Both the position numbers and the translations under genes were made by a program. Below are positions 9,957 through 18,943 of a DNA stretch of 64,000 nt, one piece after another (within the stretch, counting starts at the first letter, position 1; every line of letters starts with the position of its first letter). Source of the DNA: Actinokineospora alba (GTDB lineage: Bacteria > Actinomycetota > Actinomycetes > Mycobacteriales > Pseudonocardiaceae); assembly GCF_004362515.1 (NCBI RefSeq), contig NZ_SNXU01000001.1:4278001-4342000 (forward strand), written 5' to 3'. The notes under the pieces were generated by a model. That model was given only the letters and a program-made list of their open reading frames with translations, made no database searches and had not been told where the DNA came from.

Positions 9957-10994
9957 GTGACGGCTACCGCCGAGCACACCAAGGACAGCCCGATCACGGG
10001 CGACATCCTGACTGTCGCGCGTGAACAGGTTCTCGACCGCGGCGTCGGTCTGTCCGAGGACCAGGTGCTGCAGGTCCTCCGGCTCGGTGACGACCGGCTC
10101 GACGACCTGCTCGCGCTCGCGCACGACGTGCGGATGAAGTGGTGCGGTCCCGAGGTCGAGGTCGAGGGCATCGTCAGCGTCAAGACCGGCGGCTGCCCCG
10201 AGGACTGCCACTTCTGCTCGCAGTCGGGCCGGTTCCCGACCCCGGTTCGCTCGGCGTGGCTCGACATCCCCGGCCTGGTCAAGGCCGCCCGGGAGACCGC
10301 GGACTCCGGCGCGACGGAGTTCTGCATCGTCGCCGCGGTGCGCGGCCCCGACGCCCGCCTCCTCGCCCAGGTCCGCGACGGCATCAAGGCCATCCGCGAG
10401 TCCGGCAACGACATCCAGATCGCCTGCTCGCTGGGCATGCTCACACAGGAGCAGGTCGACGAGCTCGTCGCGATGGGCGTGCACCGCTACAACCACAACC
10501 TCGAGACCGCGAAGTCGCACTTCCCGCAGGTGGTGACCACGCACTCCTGGGAGGAGCGCTGGGACACCCTGCGCATGGTGCGCGAGGCGGGCATGGAGGT
10601 CTGCTCCGGCGGCATCATCGGCATGGGCGAGACCGACGAGCAGCGCGCGGAGTTCGCCGTGCAGCTCGCGGACCTGGACCCGCACGAGGTCCCGATGAAC
10701 TTCCTCATCCCGCAGCCCGGCACCCCGTACGAGAAGTACGAGCCGATCGAGGGCAAGGACGCCCTGCGCGTCGTCGCCGCGTTCCGGCTCGCGCTGCCCC
10801 GCACGATGCTGCGCTTCGCCGGCGGCCGTGAGCTCACCCTGGGCGACCTGGGCGCGGAGAAGGGCATGCTCGGCGGCGTCAACGCGATCATCGTCGGCAA
10901 CTACCTGACGAACCTCGGCCGCCCGGCCCAGCAGGACATCGACATGCTGGCCGACCTGAAGATGCCGATCAAGGCGCTGAGCGACTCGCTATGA
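9957..10994 (+). CDS. bioB: Biotin synthase (radical SAM)
   Basis: A 345-aa radical-SAM enzyme that inserts sulfur into dethiobiotin. The CxxxCxxC cluster motif is C80-PED-C84-HF-C87 within [16 protein letters not shown]. The auxiliary [2Fe-2S] ligands of BioB are recognisable in [15 protein letters not shown] and [12 protein letters not shown] plus the Arg in [14 protein letters not shown] sits 8 nt before the GTG at 9957. The stop overlaps the start of bsaP. Actinobacterial BioB proteins of this type are reported to depend on that small partner protein. Confidence 0.98.
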   Translation: MTATAEHTKDSPITGDILTVAREQVLDRGVGLSEDQVLQVLRLGDDRLDDLLALAHDVRMKWCGPEVEVEGIVSVKTGGCPEDCHFCSQSGRFPTPVRSAWLDIPGLVKAARETADSGATEFCIVAAVRGPDARLLAQVRDGIKAIRESGNDIQIACSLGMLTQEQVDELVAMGVHRYNHNLETAKSHFPQVVTTHSWEERWDTLRMVREAGMEVCSGGIIGMGETDEQRAEFAVQLADLDPHEVPMNFLIPQPGTPYEKYEPIEGKDALRVVAAFRLALPRTMLRFAGGRELTLGDLGAEKGMLGGVNAIIVGNYLTNLGRPAQQDIDMLADLKMPIKALSDSL

Positions 10995-11197
10995 CGTTCT
11001 GCGTGCACTGCGGCCGACCGCCCGCGGACGGGGACCACACCCCGTGCCGCGGCGGGCGCGCCGCCCTGGAACCGCCGCGTTTCTGCGGCGAGTGCGCCCG
11101 CCGGATGATCGTCCAGATCACCCCCGCGGGGTGGTCGGCGCGCTGCAGCCGACACGGCGAGTCGACCAGCGCGGGCACGCTTGCCCTGACCGACTAG
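10991..11197 (+). CDS. bsaP: Biotin synthase auxiliary protein
   Basis: This 68-aa protein begins inside the bioB stop (ATGA overlap) and is dominated by six cysteines at 4, 7, 19, 32, 35 and 52, arranged as CVHC, a single Cys, then CGEC and a last Cys. Position, size and cysteine pattern match BsaP (Rv1590-type), described in mycobacteria as an iron-sulfur protein that lets BioB turn over. Co-translation with bioB suits a 1:1 partner. The TAG stop at 11195-11197 is also the start of a TAGGCT -10-like hexamer for the next gene. Confidence 0.88.
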   Translation: MTFCVHCGRPPADGDHTPCRGGRAALEPPRFCGECARRMIVQITPAGWSARCSRHGESTSAGTLALTD

Positions 11198-11238
11198 GCT
11201 CGCGCGCAGCGTCAGACGTCGTGAGCGGAGGTTCGGGA

Positions 11239-11859
11239 GTGACGGAACAGCCCGTCGAAACAGGGCAGCACGTCGACTCCGACGGCTCTACCGTGCGCAC
11301 CGAACCTTCGGTGCCCGGCCCAGAGTTCCCCATGTGGCACCGCCCCGCGCCCCGGGTGGTGGTCAAGGCCGACCTGCTCCCGGCGATCAGCATCCTGTCG
11401 TTCGTGTCGCTGTTCGGCATGGCGGTGGGCTGGCTGTGGTCGCGCCTGGCCCCGGCGCAGCTCGTCATCGTCGGCGAGGCGGGCAAGCTGTTCAACGTGC
11501 GTGGCGAGAGCCTGCACCGATTCCACGACCTGGTGTTGTTCGTACTCCTTGGGCTCGGCGCGGGCATCGTGACCGGCGCGGGCGTGTGGATGCTGCGCGA
11601 GCGGCGCGGTCCCGTGGTCATGCTGGCCGCCGTCATCGGCTCCGCCGTGGCCGCCTGGCTGGCCGCGCAGGTCGGCGTCTCGTGGGCCGAGGCCCGCTAC
11701 GTGGTGACCGGCGCGCCGAAGATCGGCGACGTCGTCGCGGTGGCCCCGCGCCTGGAGTCCCTGTGGACCGTCATCGCGTGGCCGCTGGGCACGGCGATGG
11801 CCTACGGCCTGGCCGCCGCCTGGAACGGCCACGACGACCTGGGCCGCCGGCTCGGCTAG
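11239..11859 (+). CDS. DUF2567-type membrane protein
   Basis: A 206-aa protein with a Gly/Pro/Ser-rich N-terminal tail of about 45 residues followed by four hydrophobic helices (LLPAISILSFVSLFGMAVGW, LVLFVLLGLGAGIVTGAGV, VVMLAAVIGSAVAAWLAAQV, VIAWPLGTAMAYGLAAAW). Its place directly after bioB-bsaP is the one I recall for Rv1591 (DUF2567) in M. tuberculosis. GTG 11239 is chosen because GGAGG (11227-11231) precedes it by seven bases; GTG 11221 is in frame but unsupported. Function unknown. A biotin-related role would rest on synteny alone. It overlaps the convergent LON-domain gene by 4 nt. Confidence 0.8.
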   Translation: MTEQPVETGQHVDSDGSTVRTEPSVPGPEFPMWHRPAPRVVVKADLLPAISILSFVSLFGMAVGWLWSRLAPAQLVIVGEAGKLFNVRGESLHRFHDLVLFVLLGLGAGIVTGAGVWMLRERRGPVVMLAAVIGSAVAAWLAAQVGVSWAEARYVVTGAPKIGDVVAVAPRLESLWTVIAWPLGTAMAYGLAAAWNGHDDLGRRLG

Positions 11860-12536
11860 TTGAGGCTCGTCGGTGCGCTGAATTCTGTTGGGGGAGCGGG
11901 GACCGCGCGTAGGGCCGTGAGCAAGCCGGTCTCTCGGTTGAGAAGCCGGACCACCATGCGCAGCCGGTGCAGCGGCCTGGTTTCCTCCAGCAGCTTCTGC
12001 CGGTCTTCCAGGGTCAGCAGGCAGTCCGCGGCGAGGGCGTGCGCCAGTTCGCAGGTGTCGGTGTCGTCGGCGGGCTCGTCCCAGTCCTCGCTCTGCCACG
12101 CGGCGTCGCAGTAGCGCCGGTGGGCGGACCGGGCCGCCTCGGCGAGCAGCTTCACCGACTCGGCCGGAGCCGTCGGAGCGGGGATATCCGGGATCCACTC
12201 CACCTGCCCGATCAGGTACGGCGCGCTCGTCGCGTCCAGCTCCAGCAGCCGGAACCGCCGGTCGCCGGTGGAGACGATGTCGAACCTGCCGTCGGGCAGC
12301 CGCTTGGCCTGCCGCAGCGCCGCCGAGCACCCGATCTCCTGCAGCTGCGCGACGTCGGTGATCTCGTGGTGCGAGGATGGCCGCATCGCGATCACCCCGA
12401 ACCGCCGGTCCGGCACGGTGCCGGTGACCAGGTCGACCGTCAGCTGCCGGTAGCGCGGCTCGAAAATGTGCAGCGGCATGTTCGCACCCGGCAGGAGAAC
12501 GGCCTGCAGGGGAAACAGGGGAAGCGAATCAGCCAC
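11856..12536 (-). CDS. LON substrate-binding domain protein (no protease)
   Basis: The 226-aa product opens with LPLFPLQAVLLPGANMPLHIFEPRYRQL, the signature of the Lon N-terminal (PUA-like) substrate-binding domain, and contains GCSAALRQAKRLPDGRFDIVSTGDRRFRLLEL typical of the second half of that domain. No AAA+ or Ser-Lys protease domain follows, so this is a stand-alone LON-domain protein, common in actinobacteria and of unknown partner. GTG 12536 is preferred over the in-frame GTG 12545 because TAGCGT (12544-12549) lies exactly seven bases upstream, matching the leaderless pattern. Confidence 0.88.
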   Translation of the reverse strand: MADSLPLFPLQAVLLPGANMPLHIFEPRYRQLTVDLVTGTVPDRRFGVIAMRPSSHHEITDVAQLQEIGCSAALRQAKRLPDGRFDIVSTGDRRFRLLELDATSAPYLIGQVEWIPDIPAPTAPAESVKLLAEAARSAHRRYCDAAWQSEDWDEPADDTDTCELAHALAADCLLTLEDRQKLLEETRPLHRLRMVVRLLNRETGLLTALRAVPAPPTEFSAPTSLN

Positions 12537-12587
12537 GCGGACCACGCTACGACGAAGCGCGCCGCTCCGCTGTCCGATGGGTCACGG

Positions 12588-13307
12588 TTAGTTCGTCCGG
12601 CCTAGCGCTCCGTCACCGGCTGGTGGTCGGAGCACCGCGAACGGGTCCGTCACCGCCATTCGGGTGTCGGCGAAGCGGAACTGTGCCGCGGGCCTGCCAC
12701 CCGCGCGGCCCGGCTTGGCTGTCTCACCGGTCGGGACAAGGAGCCCGCGGCGGGCCAGGACCCGCTGCAGATTGGTCGCCGACACGCGGTAGCCCAGCGC
12801 GGCGGAGTACAGCTCGCGCAGCTCCGAGATCGTGAACGCGGGCGGCGCCAGGGCGAAGCCGATGTTCGTGTACGACAGCTTCGACCGCAGCCTGCTCTGC
12901 GCGCGTGAGGCGATCGTCTCGTGGTCGAAAGCGGTGGGGGGCAAGGCGTCGAGCGAATGCCACGCGGTGTCGGGCGGCAGCTCGGGGTCGAGGTGCGACG
13001 GCACGAGACAGAGGAACGCGGTGGCTACGACCCGCGGCCCCGGAACCCGGTCGGGGGCGCTGAAAACCGCCAGCTGTTCGACGTGGGAGACCTTTCGCAC
13101 ATCGACTTTCTCGGCCAGTTGCCGTCGAATCGAGGCCTCGACGTCCTCGTCCGCGCGCAGCCTGCCACCGGGCAGTGACCACCTGTGCGCGTGCGGCTCC
13201 ATCGCGCGCTCCCACAGCACCACCTGCAGTGATCCCGCTCTCACCCGGAGCACCGCGGCCAGGACTTCGTGCGCGAGAGCCGCCGTGCCGGTGGTAGCAT
13301 CTGTCAT
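12588..13307 (-). CDS. nrtR: NrtR: Nudix-related repressor of NAD synthesis
   Basis: The 239-aa protein has an N-terminal Nudix-like domain ([26 protein letters not shown]) in which the Nudix box is degenerate, and a C-terminal winged helix region ([16 protein letters not shown]...[10 protein letters not shown]). This is the NrtR architecture: a repressor that binds an ADP-ribose-type ligand and controls NAD biosynthesis genes. It is divergent from nadABC with a perfect 7-bp-arm dyad immediately upstream of its ATG. Its probable -10 (TAGAAT) lies inside the dyad, seven bases before the ATG, so it is likely leaderless and autoregulated. Confidence 0.93.
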   Translation of the reverse strand: MTDATTGTAALAHEVLAAVLRVRAGSLQVVLWERAMEPHAHRWSLPGGRLRADEDVEASIRRQLAEKVDVRKVSHVEQLAVFSAPDRVPGPRVVATAFLCLVPSHLDPELPPDTAWHSLDALPPTAFDHETIASRAQSRLRSKLSYTNIGFALAPPAFTISELRELYSAALGYRVSATNLQRVLARRGLLVPTGETAKPGRAGGRPAAQFRFADTRMAVTDPFAVLRPPAGDGALGRTN

Positions 13308-13330
13308 GTTTTCGATTCTAAGGCGAAAAC
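13308..13330. promoter_or_regulatory. NrtR operator (dyad) over divergent nrtR/nadA promoters
   Basis: GTTTTCG and CGAAAAC form a perfect inverted repeat separated by nine bases. The spacer contains, read on the minus strand, TAGAAT, a near-consensus -10 placed seven bases before the nrtR ATG. Transcription toward nadA would also start in or just after this element, 36 nt before the nadA ATG. Location between nrtR and nadABC is the classic arrangement for NrtR regulation. Binding itself is inferred, not seen. Confidence 0.85.
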
Positions 13331-13365
13331 CTCTGGATCGGAAATCTGACCAACGAGGAGGCCCG

Positions 13366-14369
<1,004 letters not shown>

Positions 14370-14373
<4 letters not shown>

Positions 14374-15998
14374 CCAGCCCGCGCTGGGAGGCGTCGGCCG
14401 ACCTGGTCGTCGTCGGGACCGGTGTCGCGGGCCTCACCGCCGCGCTCCGGGCGCACTCGCTCGGCCTGCGGGTGCTGGTCGTGACCAAGGGCGCGGCCGA
14501 CGAGGGCAACACGCGCTGGGCGCAGGGCGGCGTCGCCGTCGTCCTGCCCGGTGAGCACGAGGCGGGCGACTCGGTCGACAAGCATGTCGCCGACACCCTG
14601 GTCGCGGGCGCCGGCCTGTGCGACGACGACGCGGTCCGGGCGATCATCGCCGACGGGCCCGCCGCCGTCACCCGGCTGCGTGAGCTGGGCGCGGTCTTCG
14701 ACCCGGGCGCGGACGGCAACCTCGCCCGCACCCGCGAAGGCGGCCACAGCGCGTTCCGCGTGGTCCACGCGGGCGGCGACGCGACCGGCGCGGAGATCGA
14801 GCGGGCCCTGCTCGCCGCGACCCGCGACGGCAGGCTGCCCATCCTGGAGCACCACGTCGCCGTGCAGGCGCTGCGCACGCCCGCGGGCGCCGTGACCGGG
14901 CTGACCGTCCTTGACGACTCCGGCGTGCCGGGTGTCATCACGGCCGCCGCGGTCCTGCTGGCCTCCGGCGGTCTCGGGCAGCTCTACCAGGCGACGTCGA
15001 ACCCCGAGGTCGCCACCGGTGACGGCATCGCGCTCGCGCTGCGGGCCGGGGCGCCGGTCGCCGACATCGAGTTCGTCCAGTTCCACCCGACCGTGCTCTA
15101 CACCGGCCAGGGCGCTCGTGGGCGCTGCCCGCTGGTCACCGAGGCGGTGCGTGGTGAGGGTGCGGTCTTGATCGACGCCACCGGCGCGTCGGTGATGCAG
15201 GGCGTGCACCCGCTGGCCGACCTGGCCCCGCGCGACGTCGTCGCCGCCGCGATCACCCGGCGGATGGCCGAGGGGCGCGGCGGGGTCGACGACCACGTCT
15301 TCCTCGACGCCACCCGGCTCGCCGACGTGGACTTCGCGACCCGCTTCCCCACGGTCTACGCGGCCTGCCTGGCGGCGGGCATCGACCCAGCCGTCAGCCC
15401 GATCCCGGTCGCGCCCGCCGCGCACTTCTCGTGCGGCGGCGTGATCGCCACGGTCGACGGTCGCACGGCGGTGCCCGGCCTGTACGCGGCGGGCGAGGTG
15501 GCCAGCACCGGCCTGCACGGCGCGAACCGGTTGGCGTCCAACAGCTTGTTGGAGGGCCTGGTCGTCGGCGCGCGGGCCGCGGAGACCATCGCCGCGGACC
15601 TCGCGGGCGGGCGGCTGGGCGATCCCCGGCTCGCCGTCGTCTCCGACATCCCGGTCGCGCCCGTGGCCGACCGCGACTCGCTGCAGCGGGTGATGAGCCG
15701 CTACGCCGCCATCGGCCGCGAGGCCGAGGGGCTGGCCGTCGTCGGTTCGGTGCTCGACGTGTCCGCCGTGGTCCGCCCGCTCGACACCCGAGAGGCGGTG
15801 GAGGACGCGGCGCTGACCCTGGTCGCGCGATCGCTCATCGCCTCCGCCGCGGCCCGCACGGAGTCGCGGGGCTGCCACGTGCGCACCGACTTCCCGGTCC
15901 GCGACGACGCGAACTGGCGGCGCAGCCTCGTCGTCCGGCTCAACCCGTCCGGCCAGCCGGTCCTGGCCGCCCCGACCGCTCTGCGAGGTGCCGCGTGA
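14370..15998 (+). CDS. nadB: L-aspartate oxidase
   Basis: A 542-aa FAD enzyme producing iminoaspartate for NadA. The N-terminal Rossmann motif is [79 protein letters not shown] and the helical C-terminal domain are all typical of NadB. GTG 14370 overlaps the nadA stop (GTGA), and the TGA overlaps the nadC GTG, so nadA-nadB-nadC are translationally coupled. Expression is expected to follow NrtR. Confidence 0.97.
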
Positions 15999-16834
15999 TC
16001 GACCGCGACGACCTGGCCCGGGTCATCCGGACCGCGCTGGAGGAAGACCTCCGGTACGGCCCGGACGCGACCACCGAGGCCACCGTGCCCGCCGACGCCG
16101 TGGCCACCGCGGAGATCACTCCGCGTCAACCCGGCGTGCTGGCCGGCGTCCCGGCCGCGCTGGCCGTGTTCGAGCAGGTCGTGCCGGACCTGGTCGTGGA
16201 GTCGGTGGCGGAGGACGGCGGCCCGGCCGTCGCCGGTCAGCCCGCGTTGGTCCTGCGGGGCAACACCCGCGCGCTGTTGACCGCCGAGCGGACCGCGTTG
16301 AACCTGGTCTGCCACCTGTCCGGCATCGCCACCGCGACCGCCGAGTGGGTTCGGGAGATCGCGGGCACCAAGGCCGCCGTGCGGGACTCGCGCAAGACGC
16401 TGCCGGGTCTGCGGCTGCTGGAGAAGTACGCGGTCCGCTGCGGCGGCGGCGTCAACCACCGCCTCGGCCTCGGCGACGCGATCCTCATCAAGGACAACCA
16501 CGTCGTGGCCGCGGGCTCGGTCAGCAAGGCCATCGCGGCCGCCCGCGCGCATGCACCGGACCTGTTCCTGGAGGTCGAGGTCGACGGCCTGGCGCAGTTG
16601 GACGAAGCGCTGTCCGAGGGCGTGGAACTGGTGCTGCTGGACAACTTCACCGCCAGCGACTGCGCGAAGGCCGTCCAGCGGGCGCAGGGGACGGGCACGC
16701 GCCTGGAGGCCTCCGGCGGCCTGACCTTGGCGGTCGCGCGGGAGTACGCCCAGACCGGGGTCGACTACCTCGCGGTCGGGGCGTTGACCCACTCGTCGCC
16801 GGTGCTGGACCTGGGCATGGATCTTCGGGGCTAA
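15995..16834 (+). CDS. nadC: Nicotinate-nucleotide pyrophosphorylase (carboxylating)
   Basis: This 279-aa quinolinate phosphoribosyltransferase makes nicotinate mononucleotide from quinolinate and PRPP. Recognisable motifs are ERTALNLVCHLSGIAT near residue 90, the DSRKTLPGLRLLEKYAV stretch near 130, NHRLGLGDAILIKDNH near 150, and EASGGL/VDYLAVGALTHS near the C-terminus. It starts with GTG in the nadB stop and ends convergently, overlapping the NTF2-like gene by 4 nt. It completes the de novo NAD set under the predicted NrtR operator. Confidence 0.97.
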   Translation: MIDRDDLARVIRTALEEDLRYGPDATTEATVPADAVATAEITPRQPGVLAGVPAALAVFEQVVPDLVVESVAEDGGPAVAGQPALVLRGNTRALLTAERTALNLVCHLSGIATATAEWVREIAGTKAAVRDSRKTLPGLRLLEKYAVRCGGGVNHRLGLGDAILIKDNHVVAAGSVSKAIAAARAHAPDLFLEVEVDGLAQLDEALSEGVELVLLDNFTASDCAKAVQRAQGTGTRLEASGGLTLAVAREYAQTGVDYLAVGALTHSSPVLDLGMDLRG

Positions 16835-17247
16835 CCTCGGCTGGCTGGGGCCCATCCGTGGCCCCAGCCGCCCTGGACCATGGTCTGGAACGCCCAGCCC
16901 TGCGTGGTCCGCACGAGCACATCGGCGTAGGTCAGCTCCTGCCGCTCACCCTCGACCGTGACAGCGGCCTCGGTGATGACGACGACGAGGTTCTCGCTCA
17001 GGAAGTGCGGCGTCCGCACGGACTCCATAGCCGCGCCGTCGCCGACCACCTCAGTCATGGTCCGGACGTACTCCTCGCGCGACCACTGCGCCACGGCCGC
17101 GTGTCCGCCTGGGACATCGGTGGCGAGGTTCAGCGGGAAGACCGCGAGATCCGCCATCTCCTCGACGGCTCCGCGCTCGGCCAGGGCGTCGTAGTCGACG
17201 AACCACTGGCGGACGCTTTCCAGTGCTTCATCAGTCGGCTGATACAT
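16831..17247 (-). CDS. NTF2-like (SnoaL-type) protein
   Basis: The 138-aa product fits the small cone-shaped NTF2-like fold: an N-terminal helix (ALESVRQWFVDYDALAERGAVEEMADLAVFP), then alternating strands ending in ADVLVRTTQGWAFQTMVQGGWGHGW. Members can be enzymes or ligand-binding proteins, and no catalytic residue can be assigned. ATG 17247 is preferred because GAGG lies five bases upstream; a GTG at 17253 is also in frame. It follows two phosphatase-like genes on the same strand, but a 23-bp dyad between them suggests its own regulated promoter. Confidence 0.78.
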   Translation of the reverse strand: MYQPTDEALESVRQWFVDYDALAERGAVEEMADLAVFPLNLATDVPGGHAAVAQWSREEYVRTMTEVVGDGAAMESVRTPHFLSENLVVVITEAAVTVEGERQELTYADVLVRTTQGWAFQTMVQGGWGHGWAPASRG

Positions 17248-17264
17248 CAGCACCTCACTCTCTC

Positions 17265-17287
17265 GTACGCTGTACCGTACAGTGTAC
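17265..17287. promoter_or_regulatory. 23-bp inverted repeat, probable operator
   Basis: GTACGCTGTAC and GTACAGTGTAC flank one central base and match as an inverted repeat at 10 of 11 positions. Read on the minus strand its centre contains TACGGT, a plausible -10 for the NTF2-like gene at 17247. The TetR gene 1 kb away on the same strand is the nearest candidate regulator. That link is inference. Confidence 0.6.
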
Positions 17288-17766
17288 TACATGAGTGTCG
17301 CGACCCATTCCCGCTGTTCCGGCGTGTCCGGCACCGGCCTCCCACGGGCGGCTTCGATGCGCCGCCAGGCGTCTTCGGGCTCGACGCCGGCCAAGACCAG
17401 CACAGACGCCGCGAGCAGCGACGCGCGCCCGATGCCGAATCGGCAGTGCGTGACGATGCTGGCTCCGGCCCGGAACTTCCCGGCGAGTTCATCAAGCGCC
17501 GGTCGGATCGAGTGGTGATCCGGGACCGTCAGATCCGGAATCGGGATCGCCATGAAGGTCAGCCCCGCTCCCCGGGCGGCCGCGGGCTCGCCGCGCAGCC
17601 CGACCTCGGCGCGTTCGGCAGCGGGCATCGCGCACACGAGGACATCAACACCCGCCTCGGCGAGCGCGGCCATCTCGTCGTCGAGCCAGTCGTCGCCTCG
17701 GGGCTTGGCCATGGTGGCGAGCAAGCCGGGCCCGGGCGTGTCGATGCGATACAGGGTCGAGCGCAA
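17287..17766 (-). CDS. Protein tyrosine/dual-specificity phosphatase-like protein (copy 2)
   Basis: A 159-aa protein with the cysteine-phosphatase P-loop HCRFGIGRAS (HCX5R) near residue 108 and an upstream general-acid candidate in IPDLTVPDHH. Architecture is that of small bacterial dual-specificity phosphatases. It is clearly paralogous to the adjacent upstream gene (both begin TLYRI, share MAKP, VLVCAMP/ILVCAMP, VPDH and the active-site block). A TTG start at 17766 is used; AAGGAG (17777-17782) lies ten bases upstream and alignment to the paralogue fits. Substrate unknown. Confidence 0.82.
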   Translation of the reverse strand: MRSTLYRIDTPGPGLLATMAKPRGDDWLDDEMAALAEAGVDVLVCAMPAAERAEVGLRGEPAAARGAGLTFMAIPIPDLTVPDHHSIRPALDELAGKFRAGASIVTHCRFGIGRASLLAASVLVLAGVEPEDAWRRIEAARGRPVPDTPEQREWVATLM

Positions 17767-17805
17767 AGGATTCTCGCTCCTTGATCAAGAAGGGCTTCGG
17801 GTCAA

Positions 17806-18282
17806 TCACCGCGGGTCGAGCAGGGTGATCCAGTTCCGTTGTTCGGCCGTCTCCGGGACGGGCCTGCCACGCGCCGACTCGACGCGGGCCCAGGCGTTCT
17901 CGGCGGTCACTCCCGTCAGGACCAGGATCGCGGCGGCGAGCAGTGAGGAGCGGCCGATTCCGCCCCAACAATGCACAGCGATGTTCGCCCCGGCACTCAG
18001 CCGGTCCGCGAGACCGACCAGCGCTGGGCGGACCTCGGCATGGTCGGGCACCGAGAAGTCCGTGATGGGGATGGCCACGAAGGTAAGCCCAGCCCCGACC
18101 GCCAATTCGGCTTCCCGGTCCAGTCCGGCCAACTCGCGCTCGTCCTCAGGCATCGCGCAAACGAGGATCTCGATTCCCGCGTCGACCAGGGAGTTGAGCT
18201 CGTCGGCCAGGCGGCCGCTGGGCTTGGCCATCGTGGAGAGGTGACCCGGACCGTCCACGGCGATCCGGTAGAGGGTCGGCAT
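17806..18282 (-). CDS. Protein tyrosine/dual-specificity phosphatase-like protein (copy 1)
   Basis: The 158-aa product has HCWGGIGRSS (HCX5R) near residue 112 and the same layout as its downstream paralogue. ATG 18282 lies two bases after the tetR stop, with GAAGGA inside the end of tetR as ribosome site, so translation is coupled to the regulator. A longer in-frame extension into tetR is not supported. The tetR-phosphatase-phosphatase order suggests a small regulated operon; neither the target phosphoprotein nor a phospholipid or nucleotide substrate can be inferred. Confidence 0.84.
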   Translation of the reverse strand: MPTLYRIAVDGPGHLSTMAKPSGRLADELNSLVDAGIEILVCAMPEDERELAGLDREAELAVGAGLTFVAIPITDFSVPDHAEVRPALVGLADRLSAGANIAVHCWGGIGRSSLLAAAILVLTGVTAENAWARVESARGRPVPETAEQRNWITLLDPR

Positions 18283-18284
18283 CC

Positions 18285-18866
18285 TCAGTCCTTCGAGCGT
18301 TCGATCATCTCCGCCAGTCCCGCCAGCAGGTCTTCCGCCTTCGGGGTGCGGCTCGGCGCGAGCATCCACTGCAAGGCGAACCCATCGCACACCGCGAGGA
18401 CGAAGCTGGCCACCGCCAGGCAGCGGGGGTCGGCCGAGGTGACGTCATCCCCGTAGGAGGTGGCGACGATTTCGGCGATCCTGACCCGGGTTCGGTGCTG
18501 CAAAGCGGCCAGTTGTTCGCGCAGTGCCGGGTCGCGCTCAGCCTGGGCCAAAGCCTCGACGAAGCTGAGTAGCAGCGCCCGGTGGTCGGTGAGGTGGGTC
18601 AGGACCGTGGCCCACGTCAGGTGGGCTCGGGCGATGGGCGAGGCGTCCGGGTCGGCCAGTGCCACCTGGGTGAGGCGTTCGCTCCACTCCTCGAACATCG
18701 CGCCGAGGGCCTCGTTGAGCAGCCCGGCCTTCGAGCCGAAGTGGTAGCCGATCGAAGCCAGGTTGGTGCCCGACTCGGCGACCAGGTCGCGCGTGGTGAT
18801 GTGCGCGTATCCCTTGTCCTGCAACAGTCTTCCGGCTGCCGCGAGGAGTTGTTCTCGATGTCCCAC
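18285..18866 (-). CDS. TetR family transcriptional regulator
   Basis: This 193-aa regulator has an N-terminal helix-turn-helix of TetR type (LLAAAGRLLQDKGYAHITTRDLVAESGTNLASIGYHFGSKAGLL) and a helical ligand domain. GTG 18866 has TAGGCT (18873-18878) six bases upstream and no Shine-Dalgarno, so a leaderless mRNA is probable. It is divergent from the P450 gene at 18944 and leads the operon with the two phosphatase-like genes. Control of the P450 and of its own operon is the usual expectation for such a layout. Confidence 0.92.
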   Translation of the reverse strand: MGHREQLLAAAGRLLQDKGYAHITTRDLVAESGTNLASIGYHFGSKAGLLNEALGAMFEEWSERLTQVALADPDASPIARAHLTWATVLTHLTDHRALLLSFVEALAQAERDPALREQLAALQHRTRVRIAEIVATSYGDDVTSADPRCLAVASFVLAVCDGFALQWMLAPSRTPKAEDLLAGLAEMIERSKD

Positions 18867-18943
18867 CGGCCAAGCCTAGTTGACCGGCGGATCTATACGG
18901 GTGTATGAATCGTGCAGCGGGTCACAATGCCGGAGGGTGCGCC

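Noticed and set aside
12832..13365. N-terminal extension of nadA into nrtR
   Set aside because: No homology-like content and it crosses the NrtR operator; GAGGAGG precedes ATG 13366.
17265..17287. Attachment site or insertion footprint
   Set aside because: The repeat is an inverted dyad at a promoter with no integrase or target duplication nearby, so an operator is the simpler reading.
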